NCBI GenBank assembly: GCA_030538475.1
Contig: JAUNTX010000011.1
Coordinates: 18,194-82,193 of the forward strand
DNA from: Dermabacter sp.
GTDB lineage: Bacteria > Actinomycetota > Actinomycetes > Actinomycetales > Dermabacteraceae
Reading direction: 5' to 3'
DNA: 64,000 bases
Shown here: positions 44,624-53,278 of the stretch, piece by piece
Layout: every line of letters begins with the position of its first letter
Numbering within the stretch: position 1 is the stretch's first letter
Program-made: the position numbers and the translations under genes
The notes under the pieces: model-generated
The model's input: only the letters and a program-made list of their open reading frames with translations
Databases searched by the model: none
Told to the model about the DNA's origin: nothing

Positions 44624-45481
44624 ATGGCATCTCCTGAGCGCCCGGATGGTGCGCACCTGAGCCCTCGCAGCGAGCGAGTGCGCAAGGTCGCCGCACTGTC
44701 CGGGCGCTCTGTGCGTGCCAAACAGAACGCCTTTCGCGTGGAGGGCCCCCAGGCCGTGCGCTCGCTGCTCGAGGCCGCCCCTGCTCACGCGCTCGAGGTC
44801 TTCCTCACCTCGGAGGCCGACGCCGCCCACCCCGAACTGTCCGCGCTCGCGCGCGAGGCAGGCGCCCCGCGCCACGAGGTGAGCGGCGAGGTCATCGCCC
44901 ACATGGTGCGCGAACAGGGCCACAGCTCCGTCGCGAACCCGCAGGGCGTGATCGCCGTCGCGCGCCCCGTGGATCGCCCCTGGAGGCAGGTGCTGGACGC
45001 GCTGCCCGCAGAAGGGCCGCTCACCGTCGTGGTGTGCGAGCGCCTCCAGGACCCCGGCAACGCCGGGCTCGTGCTGCGCACCGCGGATGCCGCGGGGGCC
45101 GACGCCGTGTTCTTCGGTGAGGACTCCGCCGACATCTACTCCCCGAAGGTCGTGCGCTCGAGCGTCGGGAGCCTCATGCACGTGAGCGTGGCACGCAAGG
45201 TGCCCGTCGGCCCCCTGCTCGCCGAACTGTCGCGCCGGGGCATCCGCACCGCCGCGACGAGCCCCCGCGCCGCGACCGATCTGTTCCAGTGGTCCGTGCC
45301 CGAGCGTCTCGCCTGGGTCGTGGGCAACGAGGCCCGCGGCCTCACGGAGGACACCCTCGCCGCGTGCGATGAGCGGGTCCGGATCCCGTTGTTCGGGCGC
45401 GCCGAATCGCTCAACCTCGCGACCGCCGCGACACTGTGCCTCTTTGAATCCGCCCGCGCCCACCGGGCGGTGAATCCGTGA
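44624..45481 (+). CDS. TrmH/SpoU family RNA 2'-O-methyltransferase
   Basis: A 285-residue SPOUT-class methyltransferase with an N-terminal substrate-binding domain (SpoU_sub_bind-like, about 15-110; RVEGPQAVRSLLEA) and the knotted catalytic domain (about 125-280). Catalytic and SAM motifs are visible: ERLQDPGNAGLVLRTADAAGA (motif 1, with the Asn and Arg), VGNEARGL (motif 2) and IPLFGRAESLNLATAATL (motif 3). The family methylates a ribose in rRNA or tRNA; the exact site is unknown. Its position between rplT and pheS is the usual one in actinobacteria. The stop overlaps the next gene as GTGA. Confidence 0.9.
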   Translation: MASPERPDGAHLSPRSERVRKVAALSGRSVRAKQNAFRVEGPQAVRSLLEAAPAHALEVFLTSEADAAHPELSALAREAGAPRHEVSGEVIAHMVREQGHSSVANPQGVIAVARPVDRPWRQVLDALPAEGPLTVVVCERLQDPGNAGLVLRTADAAGADAVFFGEDSADIYSPKVVRSSVGSLMHVSVARKVPVGPLLAELSRRGIRTAATSPRAATDLFQWSVPERLAWVVGNEARGLTEDTLAACDERVRIPLFGRAESLNLATAATLCLFESARAHRAVNP

Positions 45482-47535
45482 GCGCCGAGGCGATTCGCCG
45501 CCGGGGAGGGCGCCGTCCGCTGACGTGGGCGCTCGTCATCCTCCTCGTCGGCACCGTCGCCGGAATACTCGGGCTGGTGCTCACGGGAGAACTGGGCCCG
45601 GGTACCCTCGCCCGCGTCGTGAGCCTCAGCAGTGCGGCCCTAGCCGTCAAGGTCGCCGAGTACCTTGCCCTGACCCTCGCCTTCGGCTACGCCTTCACCC
45701 TCTGCCTCCTGCAACCCGGATCTGGGCGCCAGCGCGGCGATGTCCGCTCGCGCCTGGATGCGGCACAGAAGCGCCTGCTGCACCGCTCGCTCGTCTTCAC
45801 CGGTGCCTTCGCGGTGCTACTGGCCCTGACCACCTATCTCGCCTACGTCACCGCGAGTGGGAGTTTCAGCCCCGATCAGCTCGGCTACTTCCTCACCTCG
45901 AGTGAGCTGGGACGGATCTCGATCACGGCCGGCATCGTCGCTCTTGCCTCGCTCGGCGTCGGCGCCCTCACCAAGCGCTTGCGCGGCGCGGGGTGGTCGG
46001 CGGCGCTGCTCACCGCGTCCGTCGTCACGCTCGGCTTCCTCGGTCACGCCGGAAGCTCGGTTGATCACGGCAATGCCGTCAACGCGATGATCGTGCACCT
46101 GCTCGGCCTCGTCGTGTGGCTCGGGCCCCTGCTCGTCTTCCTCATCGAGGGCCGCCGCGTCCCCGGCGCCACCCTCGCCACCTGGCTCGAACGCTACTCC
46201 CCGTGGGCCCTGTTCGCGCTCGTGGCCCTCGCGTTCTCGGGCGTCGTCAACGGCCTCATCCGCCTCGAATCTCCCCTCGACCTCGTGAGCACGGGCTACG
46301 GCGCCCTGATCCTCGCCAAGGCCGTCGGCACCCTCGCCATTGCGGCCCTCGGCTTCGCTCAGCGCCGGCGCGTCATCGCGGCGCTCGGGCACACGCGCGG
46401 CCGCGGCGCCCACGCGGAGATCGCCGCCGCCCCCGCGGGCCTGTTCGCCCGCCTCGCCCTCACCGAAACCGTCGTCGCCGCCCTCATCATCGGCCTGTCC
46501 GCTGCGCTCGGGCGCTCCGAACCACCCGTGCCGCAATACGTGCCGCCCGAGGAGTACCGGGTGCTCTCCCTCGTCGGCTACGAGGCCCCCACGGCCCGCT
46601 TCGACATCCCCGCGCTGTTCACCCAGTGGCACATCGACTGGGTGTTCCTCGCCGCCGCGCTCCTGTTCGCGGGCCTCTACCTCGCGGGCGTGCGCCGCCT
46701 GGCCCACCGCGGCGATGCCTGGCCCCTCCAGCGCACCGTGTTCTGGCTCCTCGGCTGCGCCGCGTTCATCCTCGTCATGAACGCGGGCCCCGCCGCCTAC
46801 GGGCGGATCCGCTTCGATGCCCACATGGTTCAGCACATGTCGCTCATGATCATCGTGCCGCCCCTGTGGGTGCTCGGCGCCCCCGTCACCCTCATGAGCC
46901 GGGCGCTCGCCCCCCGCTCCGACGGCTCGCGCGGCATGCGCGAATGGGTGCTCGCGATCCTCCACTCCGGCTACGCCACCGTGGTCTCGAGCCCGCCCGT
47001 GGCCGGGTTCCTGTTCGCCGGATCGCTCGTCCTCTTCTACTTCTCGCCGATCTTCACGTGGGCGATGTTCTCCCACGCCGGTCACCTCTTCATGACCATC
47101 CACTTCCTGCTCGCGGGCTACCTCTTCGCGTGGGTCATCATCGGGATCGACCCGGCCACGAGGCCCATCAATCCCGCGCTCAAGCTCCTGACCCTGCTCG
47201 TCACCCTGAGCTTCCACGCGTTCTTCGGCATCGCGGTTGTGAGCGCCACGTGGATCATCGGCGGCCCGTGGTACGAGGCGCTCGGCATGTTCGATGTGCC
47301 CGAACTCGAGTTCCTTCAGCTGCGCGGCGGCTCGATCATGTGGGGCGTGAGCGAGATCCCCACGGTGCTGTACGCCATCGTGGCGGCCGTGCAGTGGAAG
47401 AACAGCGAGGAGCGCCGCGCCCGCCAGTTCGACCGCAAGGCCGAACGCGACGGCGACGCGGAACTGCACGCCTACAACGACTACCTCGCCTCGATGCAGG
47501 AGCCGCGAGGCGGCGCGGGAACGCCCGGCGCCTAA
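45478..47535 (+). CDS. CopD-CtaG fusion: copper resistance/cytochrome oxidase assembly membrane protein
   Basis: A 685-residue polytopic membrane protein built from two modules. The N-terminal half (about 10-340) has eight or nine hydrophobic segments and resembles CopD, with the conserved-looking FLGHAGSS and NAMIVHLLGLVVWLGP. The C-terminal half (about 370-660) matches the caa3-type CtaG (cytochrome c oxidase assembly) family, with HMVQHMSLMIIVPPLWVLGAPVTL (positions about 449-472), FYFSPIFTWAMFSHAGHLFMTIHFLLAGYLF and SFHAFFGIAV, rich in membrane His and Met. It probably supplies copper to a heme-copper oxidase, which is inference. GTG start overlaps the methyltransferase stop. Confidence 0.88.
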   Translation: MSAEAIRRRGGRRPLTWALVILLVGTVAGILGLVLTGELGPGTLARVVSLSSAALAVKVAEYLALTLAFGYAFTLCLLQPGSGRQRGDVRSRLDAAQKRLLHRSLVFTGAFAVLLALTTYLAYVTASGSFSPDQLGYFLTSSELGRISITAGIVALASLGVGALTKRLRGAGWSAALLTASVVTLGFLGHAGSSVDHGNAVNAMIVHLLGLVVWLGPLLVFLIEGRRVPGATLATWLERYSPWALFALVALAFSGVVNGLIRLESPLDLVSTGYGALILAKAVGTLAIAALGFAQRRRVIAALGHTRGRGAHAEIAAAPAGLFARLALTETVVAALIIGLSAALGRSEPPVPQYVPPEEYRVLSLVGYEAPTARFDIPALFTQWHIDWVFLAAALLFAGLYLAGVRRLAHRGDAWPLQRTVFWLLGCAAFILVMNAGPAAYGRIRFDAHMVQHMSLMIIVPPLWVLGAPVTLMSRALAPRSDGSRGMREWVLAILHSGYATVVSSPPVAGFLFAGSLVLFYFSPIFTWAMFSHAGHLFMTIHFLLAGYLFAWVIIGIDPATRPINPALKLLTLLVTLSFHAFFGIAVVSATWIIGGPWYEALGMFDVPELEFLQLRGGSIMWGVSEIPTVLYAIVAAVQWKNSEERRARQFDRKAERDGDAELHAYNDYLASMQEPRGGAGTPGA

Positions 47536-47545
47536 CGCCTCGCTC

Positions 47546-48184
47546 TCAGGCCCAGTCGCCCGCAGCGCGGGCCTTTTCCTCCCCGATGCTCGTGTCGGGC
47601 CCGTGGCCCGTGTGCACGATCGTGTCATCGGGCAGGGAGAACAGGCGCTCCCGGATCGAGTCTTCGATGAGCCCGCGGTCGCTGAACGAGCGGCCGGTCG
47701 CGCCGGGCCCGCCCTGGAAGAGCGTGTCGCCCGTGAAGACTTCGTCGGGCGCGTCCGGGTCGCCCGGATTCTTCAGGAGGAAGCACACGGAGCCGGGGGA
47801 GTGCCCGGGCGTGTGCAGGGTCCAGATCTCGCGCTCTCCCAGTGTGAACCTGCTGCCGTGCTGAAGGTCTTCGTCCCATTCCAGGTCCCCGTGGGTGAGT
47901 TCCCAGAGCGGGGCGTCGTCCGGGTGCAGCAGCATGGCTGCCTCGAATCGTTCGGCGAGCTCGGGGGCGAATCGCACGTGGTCGTCGTGGCCGTGGGTGA
48001 GCAGGAGGGCCAAAACCTCGCGCTCACCGACGAGGCGGGCGATGGCGTCGATGTCGTGCGGGGCGTCGATGACGACGCACGAGGAGTCGTCACCGAGCAC
48101 CCAGAGGTTGTTCTCGACCTCGTGGACTTCGCCGTCGAGGCTGAAGGTGCCCGTGGCCGTGTCGTGATCGATGCGGAAGGTCAT
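47546..48184 (-). CDS. MBL-fold metallohydrolase linked to mycothiol dehydrogenase
   Basis: A 212-residue metallo-beta-lactamase-fold hydrolase. The metal motif is intact: LTHGHDDHV (HxHxDH, about 63-71), then HTPGHSPGSV (His) and FTGDTLFQG (Asp), with a final His in HTGHG. This is the glyoxalase II-like set. It lies directly downstream of, and is co-oriented with, the mycothiol-dependent dehydrogenase, the same pairing known as Rv2260-Rv2259 in mycobacteria. A role in hydrolysing S-formyl-mycothiol or a related thioester is inferred. The start at 48184 has CCAAGGAG upstream; longer in-frame starts lack this. Confidence 0.88.
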   Translation of the reverse strand: MTFRIDHDTATGTFSLDGEVHEVENNLWVLGDDSSCVVIDAPHDIDAIARLVGEREVLALLLTHGHDDHVRFAPELAERFEAAMLLHPDDAPLWELTHGDLEWDEDLQHGSRFTLGEREIWTLHTPGHSPGSVCFLLKNPGDPDAPDEVFTGDTLFQGGPGATGRSFSDRGLIEDSIRERLFSLPDDTIVHTGHGPDTSIGEEKARAAGDWA

Positions 48185-48230
48185 GAGGGGGTGCTCCTTG
48201 GCTCTGCTGGGGGAATCGGTGGGCGCGGGT

Positions 48231-49346
48231 TCACGCGGGATCGTTGGCGGCGCTGTACTCAACGACGCTGCGCACGACCTCGCCCGTGCTCATCTTGACG
48301 AAGGCGTCCTCCACCTGGTCCACCGTGATGCGCTCGCTCACGAACGCATCGAGCGGCAGGCGGCCCTGGAGGTAGAGGTCGGTGAGGGCGGGGAAGTCCC
48401 GTTCGGGCAGGCAGTCCCCGTACCACGAGCTCTTGAGGGCGCCGCCGCGGCCGAAGACGTCGATGAGCGGCAGGGTGATCTCGCGCGTGGGTGTTGGGAC
48501 GCCGACGAGGACGACGCGGCCCGCGAGGTCCCGGCCGTAGAACGCGGCCGTGTAGGTGGCGGGCAGGGCGACGGCGTCGATCACGAGGTCCGCGCCGAAG
48601 CCGCCCGTGAGGTCGCGGATGCGCTCGGCAACGGCGTCGGGCTCGAGCCCCGTGGTGTCGATCGTGTGGGTCGCGCCCAGCTCGCGGGCGGCGGCGAACT
48701 TTCGTTCGTCGAGATCCAGAGCGATGATCGTGGTGGCGCCGCCGAGGGCCGCTCCCGCGATCGCGGCGAGGCCCACGCCGCCGAGGCCGATGACGGCCAC
48801 GGACTCGCCGCGCTTCACCTCGCCCGTGTTCAACACCGCGCCGATGCCCGCCATGACGCCGCACCCGAGCAGGCCCACCGCGGCCGGATCGGCCTCGGGG
48901 TTCACCTTCGTGCACTGGAGTTCGTGCACGAGGGTCTTCTCGATGAAGGCGCCGATCCCGAGCGCGGGCGTGAGCGCCGTGCCGTCCTCGAGGCGCATGG
49001 GCTCCGAGGCGTTGTAGGTATCGAAGCAGTACTGGGGAACGCCCTTCTTGCACGCGCGGCACTGCCCGCACACCGCGCGCCAGTTGAGCACGACCATGTC
49101 GCCCACCTGCACGTGGGTGACGTCCTCGCCCACGGCCGCGACCCGGCCCGCGGCCTCGTGGCCGAGCAGGAAGGGGAAGTCATCGTTAATGTCGCCATCG
49201 CGGTAGGCCAGATCGGTGTGGCACACACCCGAGGCGCTCACGTCCACCACCACGTCGCGGCCGCGCGGCGTCGGCACCTGCACGGGCATGAGCTGGGCGG
49301 GCTGCCCGGGGGAAAGAGAGACGAGTCCTTGCACACTCCAGGTCAC
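48231..49346 (-). CDS. mscR: S-(hydroxymethyl)mycothiol dehydrogenase / S-nitrosomycothiol reductase
   Basis: A 371-residue zinc-dependent class III-type alcohol dehydrogenase. Seen: catalytic-zinc region GVCHTDL (Cys42) and LLGHEAAG (His63), four structural-zinc cysteines in [15 protein letters not shown] (93, 96, 99, 107), and the NAD-binding [15 protein letters not shown] (about 195-209). The actinobacterial form uses mycothiol in place of glutathione and oxidises formaldehyde adducts or reduces S-nitrosomycothiol. AAGGAG precedes the GTG start. Together with the MBL gene 46 bp downstream it forms a leftward detoxification pair set between two rightward operons. Confidence 0.92.
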   Translation of the reverse strand: MTWSVQGLVSLSPGQPAQLMPVQVPTPRGRDVVVDVSASGVCHTDLAYRDGDINDDFPFLLGHEAAGRVAAVGEDVTHVQVGDMVVLNWRAVCGQCRACKKGVPQYCFDTYNASEPMRLEDGTALTPALGIGAFIEKTLVHELQCTKVNPEADPAAVGLLGCGVMAGIGAVLNTGEVKRGESVAVIGLGGVGLAAIAGAALGGATTIIALDLDERKFAAARELGATHTIDTTGLEPDAVAERIRDLTGGFGADLVIDAVALPATYTAAFYGRDLAGRVVLVGVPTPTREITLPLIDVFGRGGALKSSWYGDCLPERDFPALTDLYLQGRLPLDAFVSERITVDQVEDAFVKMSTGEVVRSVVEYSAANDPA

Positions 49347-49513
49347 GGAATGCTCCTTTGCGGTCGTGGGCGCTGTCTGTATCGAGGCTACCGGGCGCCT
49401 ATCATGGAGCCTGAAAGATTGACCGGGATTGTGCCCACCGGCGGCCGGTGCCGCCGCGCGCCACGAGCGCGTTGGGACGCCCGCCAGCCGCGGGGAAAGA
49501 AAGCGTGTGATTC

Positions 49514-50617
49514 GTGTCTGAGATGACCCAAGAGCCCACTGTGGATATGAGCGAGGAGGGGATCGCGCGCGCCGCCGAGGCCGCGCTCGCCGCGATTGCC
49601 GAGGCCGACAGTTCCGCCGACCTCGCCCGCGTGCGCCAGGCCCACACGGGGGAGTCTTCGCTGCTGACCCGCGCCAATCGCGCCATCAAGTCGCTCGCGA
49701 AGGAGGAACGCGCCGCCGCGGGAAAGATCATCGGCGGGGCAAAGGGCCGGGTCATGCAGGCCCTTGCCGCGCGCCAGCAGGAGCTCAAGGAGGCGGAGCT
49801 CGACGCGGCTCTCGCGAGCGAGCGGGTCGATGTGACGACCGCGAGCGACCGGCTCCCGCGCGGCGCCCGCCACCCCCTCACGACGCTGCAGGACCGCATC
49901 GCCGACTTCTTCGTGGGGATCGGGTGGGAGATCGCGGAAGGCCCCGAGATCGAGGCCGAATGGTTCAACTTCGATGCCCTGAACTTCGATGCCGACCACC
50001 CCGCGCGGCAGATGCAGGACACGTTCTACGTGGCGCCCGAAGGCAGCGGCCAGGTGCTGCGCACCCACACCTCGCCCGTGCAGGCGCGCACGCTGCTCGA
50101 GCGCGGCGTGCCCCTGTATATCGCGTGCCCCGGCAAGGTGTTTCGCACCGACGAACTGGACGCCACCCACGCGCCCGTGTTCAACCAGGTGGAGGGCCTC
50201 GCGATCGATAGGGATCTGACGATGGCGCACCTCGTCGGCACCCTCGACGCCCTGGCCCGGGCGATGTTCGGCGGCGAGCCCATCACGCGCCTGCGCCCCA
50301 GCTACTTCCCCTTCACCGAACCGAGCGCGGAAATGGACTTCCGCTGCTTCGCGTGCGACGCTCGCCTGGGCCTCGATCACGACCCCGATCCCGCGTGCCG
50401 CGTGTGCGGGGGCACCGGCTGGATCGAGATGGGCGGCTGCGGCATGGTCAACCCCGCCGTGCTGCGCGCGTGCGGCGTGGACCCCGAGGAGTACCGCGGT
50501 TTCGCGTTCGGCCTCGGCATCGAGCGCATCCTCATGCTGCGCAACGGCGTGGCCGACATGCACGACATTGTGGAGGGCGACGTGCGCTTCTCCCAGACCT
50601 ATGGAACGGAGATCTGA
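49514..50617 (+). CDS. pheS: Phenylalanine-tRNA ligase alpha subunit
   Basis: A 367-residue class II synthetase alpha subunit. It has an N-terminal coiled coil (about 10-85) that contacts tRNA-Phe, then the catalytic core: [38 protein letters not shown] (motif 2 region), [21 protein letters not shown], and [18 protein letters not shown] (motif 3). Four cysteines in CFACD...CRVCGGTGW and a fifth in GGCGMVNP form a possible metal-binding insertion. GTG start; no strong ribosome binding site, and the 167-bp upstream gap contains neither a T-box nor a Phe-rich leader peptide that I could recognise. Confidence 0.95.
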   Translation: MSEMTQEPTVDMSEEGIARAAEAALAAIAEADSSADLARVRQAHTGESSLLTRANRAIKSLAKEERAAAGKIIGGAKGRVMQALAARQQELKEAELDAALASERVDVTTASDRLPRGARHPLTTLQDRIADFFVGIGWEIAEGPEIEAEWFNFDALNFDADHPARQMQDTFYVAPEGSGQVLRTHTSPVQARTLLERGVPLYIACPGKVFRTDELDATHAPVFNQVEGLAIDRDLTMAHLVGTLDALARAMFGGEPITRLRPSYFPFTEPSAEMDFRCFACDARLGLDHDPDPACRVCGGTGWIEMGGCGMVNPAVLRACGVDPEEYRGFAFGLGIERILMLRNGVADMHDIVEGDVRFSQTYGTEI

Positions 50618-50620
50618 GGT

Positions 50621-53191
50621 ATGCCCCGCATTCCCCTGACCTGGCTGGGCGAGCACGTCGAGCTCGCCGACGGCACCACCGCCGAGGCCGTGGCCGCGTC
50701 CCTCGTGGGCGTGGGCCTCGAAGAAGAAGCCATCCACGGCGCGTCCGTGAGCGGCCCGCTCGTGGTGGGCCGCGTCCTGAACCTCGTGAAAGAGGAGCAG
50801 AAGAACGGCAAGACCATCAACTGGTGCCGCGTCGATGTGGGCCCCGAACACAACGAGGCGGCCGACAATCCGAAGGATCCCCAGCCCGGTCCCGAGCAGC
50901 CGAGCCGCGGCATCATTTGCGGCGCGCACAATTTCGTTCAGGGGGACCTCGTGGTCGTGTCCCTGCCCGGCACCGTCCTGCCCGGCCCGTTCCCGATCCA
51001 GGGCCGCAAGACCTACGGCCACTTCTCCGACGGCATGATCTGTTCGACCGAAGAACTGGGCCTCGGGGAGGACCCGAACCACGGCATTATCGTGCTGGGC
51101 CAGGGCGACTTCCAGGGCGTGACGGCGGAGCCGGGGGCCGACGCCATCGCGCTGCTCGGACTCGGCGAGGAGGTCGTGGAGATCAACGTGACCCCCGACC
51201 GCGGCTACTGTTTCTCGATGCGGGGCGTGGCGCGCGAATACTCCCACGCCACGGGCCAGCCCTTCACCGATCCTGCCGCTCTCGTGCGGGTGCCCGCGCC
51301 CGCGGGCGCCGGCCACCCCGTGCGGCTCGAGGACGAGGCCCCGATCCGCGGCCAGCTGGGCTGCACCGCCTACGTGGCGCAGACGGTCACGGGGATCGAT
51401 CCCACGGCCGCGAGCCCGCGCTGGATGCAGCAGCACCTGCGCTCGGCGGGCATGCGCCCCATCTCGCTCGTCGTGGATGTCGCGAACTACGTCATGCTCG
51501 ACCTCGGGCAGCCGCTGCACACCTTCGATGCCGACCTCGTGGACTCCGACATCGTGGTGCGCCGCGCGCGCGAGGGCGAGGTGCTGAGGACCCTCGATGA
51601 CGCCGAGCGGACACTCGCGAGTGAAGACCTCGTCATCACGGACCGGGGAGGCGAGCGCGTCATCGCCATCGCGGGCGTCATGGGTGGGGCCAGCACGGAG
51701 GTCTCCGAGACCACGACGAACGTGCTCATCGAAGGCGCGAGCTTCTCGCCCATGTCCATCGCGCGCTCCGCCCGCCGCCACCGCCTCCCGTCCGAGGCCT
51801 CGAAGCGGCTTGAGCGCGGGGTCGATCCCGCCCTTCCCGAGATCGCCGTGCGGCGCGCGGCCGAACTGCTCGCCGAATACGGCGGCGGAAGCATCGCCGA
51901 CGAGCGGACCGTAGCGCGCGCGGGCGAGGCCTGGTCGGCTCCCGAGATCACGATGGACCTCGGCTTCCCCGCCCGCATCGTCGGGGTGGACTACACCCGC
52001 GAGCAGATCGAGGACAGCCTGAAGATGATCGGCTGCACCGTCGTCGCCGACGGCGACACGCTGCGCGTGAGCCCTCCGAGCTGGCGTCCCGACCTCACGA
52101 TCCGCGAGGCCCTCGTCGAGGAAGTCGCCCGGCTCGTCGGCTACGGCGATATCCCCTCGCTGCTGCCGTCGGCCCCGGGCGGACGGGGCCTCACCCGCGC
52201 CCAGCGCGCCCGCCGCGCGGTCGGCACCGCGCTCGCGGAGGCGGGCCTCACGGAGGTGCTGTCCCTGCCGTTCACGAACGAGAAGACGCTGGATGATCTG
52301 CGCCTGGACGCCGCGAGCCCGCTGCGCGGCGCCGTGCGGATCCTCAATCCGCTGTCGGACGATGCGCCGCTCATGCGCACGGCGATACTCGAGACCCTGC
52401 TGCCGGTCGCGCGGCTCAACCTGGCCCGGGGCGAGGACTCGGTGGCGATCTTCGAGACCGGGCTCGCGTTCGCGCAAGCGGGGGATCGGGTCCCGGTGCC
52501 GAGCGCGGCCTCGCGTCCGAGCGATGCCGAGCTGGCGCAGATCGACGAGGCCCTCGCGCGTCAGAGCCGCGCGGTGGCCCTCGTGCTCGCGGGTCCGCTG
52601 GCTCCCGCGGGAGTGCTCGGTGCCTCGCGCTCGTGGGACTGGGCCGACGCGGTGACGCTCGCGGAGCGGATCGCCGCGGCTGCCGGGGCAACGATCCGCG
52701 TGAGCCAGGGCGAGTTCGCCCCGATGCACCCGGGCCGCACGGCGCGCCTGACGCGGGCCGACGGCGAGCTTCTCGGGTACGCGGGTGAGCTGCACCCGAG
52801 CGTGTGCGCTGCGTTCTCCCTGCCGACGGGCGCGTGCGCGCTCGAGCTTCAGCTGGATCGCCTGATCGACGCCGCGCCCGAGGTGGTGCCCGCAGTTCCG
52901 GTCTCGACCTACCCGCTCGCGAAGGAAGACTTCGCTTTCGTGGTGGACGAGGACACTCCGGCGGCGGCGGTCGAGGCCGCGCTCATCGTTGGGATCGGGG
53001 ACGTGGCGGAGACCGTGCGCCTGTTTGATGAGTACCGGGGCGATCAGGTGGATGCGGGCAAGAAGTCGCTCGCCTTTGCCGTGCGCCTGCGCCCGAGTGC
53101 GGGAACGCTCACGGGCGAGGATATTGCTTGCGTGCGGGAGCAGGCGGTGGCCGCCGTTGAGACGGCGGTGGGCGGGCGTCTGCGCGCGTAG
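50621..53191 (+). CDS. pheT: Phenylalanine-tRNA ligase beta subunit
   Basis: An 856-residue beta subunit that pairs with PheS in an alpha2beta2 enzyme. Domains in order: N-terminal start MPRIPLTWLGEHV, tRNA-binding OB domain with IICGAHNFVQGDLVVV (about 95-115), the B3/B4 editing domain around 235-400 with MRPISLVVDVANYVMLDLGQPLHTFD and AIAGVMGG, B5 (about 405-490, PPSWRPDLTIREALVEEVARLVGYGDI), the catalytic-like core and the C-terminal anticodon-binding domain with YPLAKEDFAFVVDE. It starts 3 bp after pheS. A strong hairpin follows. Confidence 0.96.
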   Translation: MPRIPLTWLGEHVELADGTTAEAVAASLVGVGLEEEAIHGASVSGPLVVGRVLNLVKEEQKNGKTINWCRVDVGPEHNEAADNPKDPQPGPEQPSRGIICGAHNFVQGDLVVVSLPGTVLPGPFPIQGRKTYGHFSDGMICSTEELGLGEDPNHGIIVLGQGDFQGVTAEPGADAIALLGLGEEVVEINVTPDRGYCFSMRGVAREYSHATGQPFTDPAALVRVPAPAGAGHPVRLEDEAPIRGQLGCTAYVAQTVTGIDPTAASPRWMQQHLRSAGMRPISLVVDVANYVMLDLGQPLHTFDADLVDSDIVVRRAREGEVLRTLDDAERTLASEDLVITDRGGERVIAIAGVMGGASTEVSETTTNVLIEGASFSPMSIARSARRHRLPSEASKRLERGVDPALPEIAVRRAAELLAEYGGGSIADERTVARAGEAWSAPEITMDLGFPARIVGVDYTREQIEDSLKMIGCTVVADGDTLRVSPPSWRPDLTIREALVEEVARLVGYGDIPSLLPSAPGGRGLTRAQRARRAVGTALAEAGLTEVLSLPFTNEKTLDDLRLDAASPLRGAVRILNPLSDDAPLMRTAILETLLPVARLNLARGEDSVAIFETGLAFAQAGDRVPVPSAASRPSDAELAQIDEALARQSRAVALVLAGPLAPAGVLGASRSWDWADAVTLAERIAAAAGATIRVSQGEFAPMHPGRTARLTRADGELLGYAGELHPSVCAAFSLPTGACALELQLDRLIDAAPEVVPAVPVSTYPLAKEDFAFVVDEDTPAAAVEAALIVGIGDVAETVRLFDEYRGDQVDAGKKSLAFAVRLRPSAGTLTGEDIACVREQAVAAVETAVGGRLRA

Positions 53192-53220
53192 CGCCAGGTG
53201 TCGGGCCCAACGACCATGTG

Positions 53221-53261
53221 ACGGGGCTCCGGTGTGCGGGGGACGCATGCCGGAGCCCCGT
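53221..53261 (+). terminator. Hairpin terminator after pheST
   Basis: ACGGGGCTCCGG (53221-53232) and CCGGAGCCCCGT (53250-53261) form a perfect 12-bp stem with a 17-nt loop that can pair further (GCG/CGC). Only a loose T-rich stretch follows. It ends 5 bp before the -10 hexamer of argC. Confidence 0.85.
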
Positions 53262-53265
53262 CGTG

Positions 53266-53271
53266 TATAGT
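53266..53271 (+). promoter_or_regulatory. -10 hexamer TATAGT of the arg operon (leaderless)
   Basis: TATAGT is followed by 7 nt and the argC GTG at 53279. The -35 position would fall inside the pheT terminator hairpin. AT-rich half-site-like sequence (TGCAAAAACATTC) lies just inside argC, but a convincing ARG box was not found. Confidence 0.55.
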
Positions 53272-53278
53272 TTTACGC

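Noticed and set aside
49404..49526. Short open frame before pheS as a possible attenuation leader peptide
   Set aside because: It contains no phenylalanine codons and is not followed by a terminator/antiterminator pair.
49388..53248. 1286-codon open frame antisense to pheS and pheT
   Set aside because: Same high-GC shadow effect; pheS and pheT are complete and conserved on the other strand.
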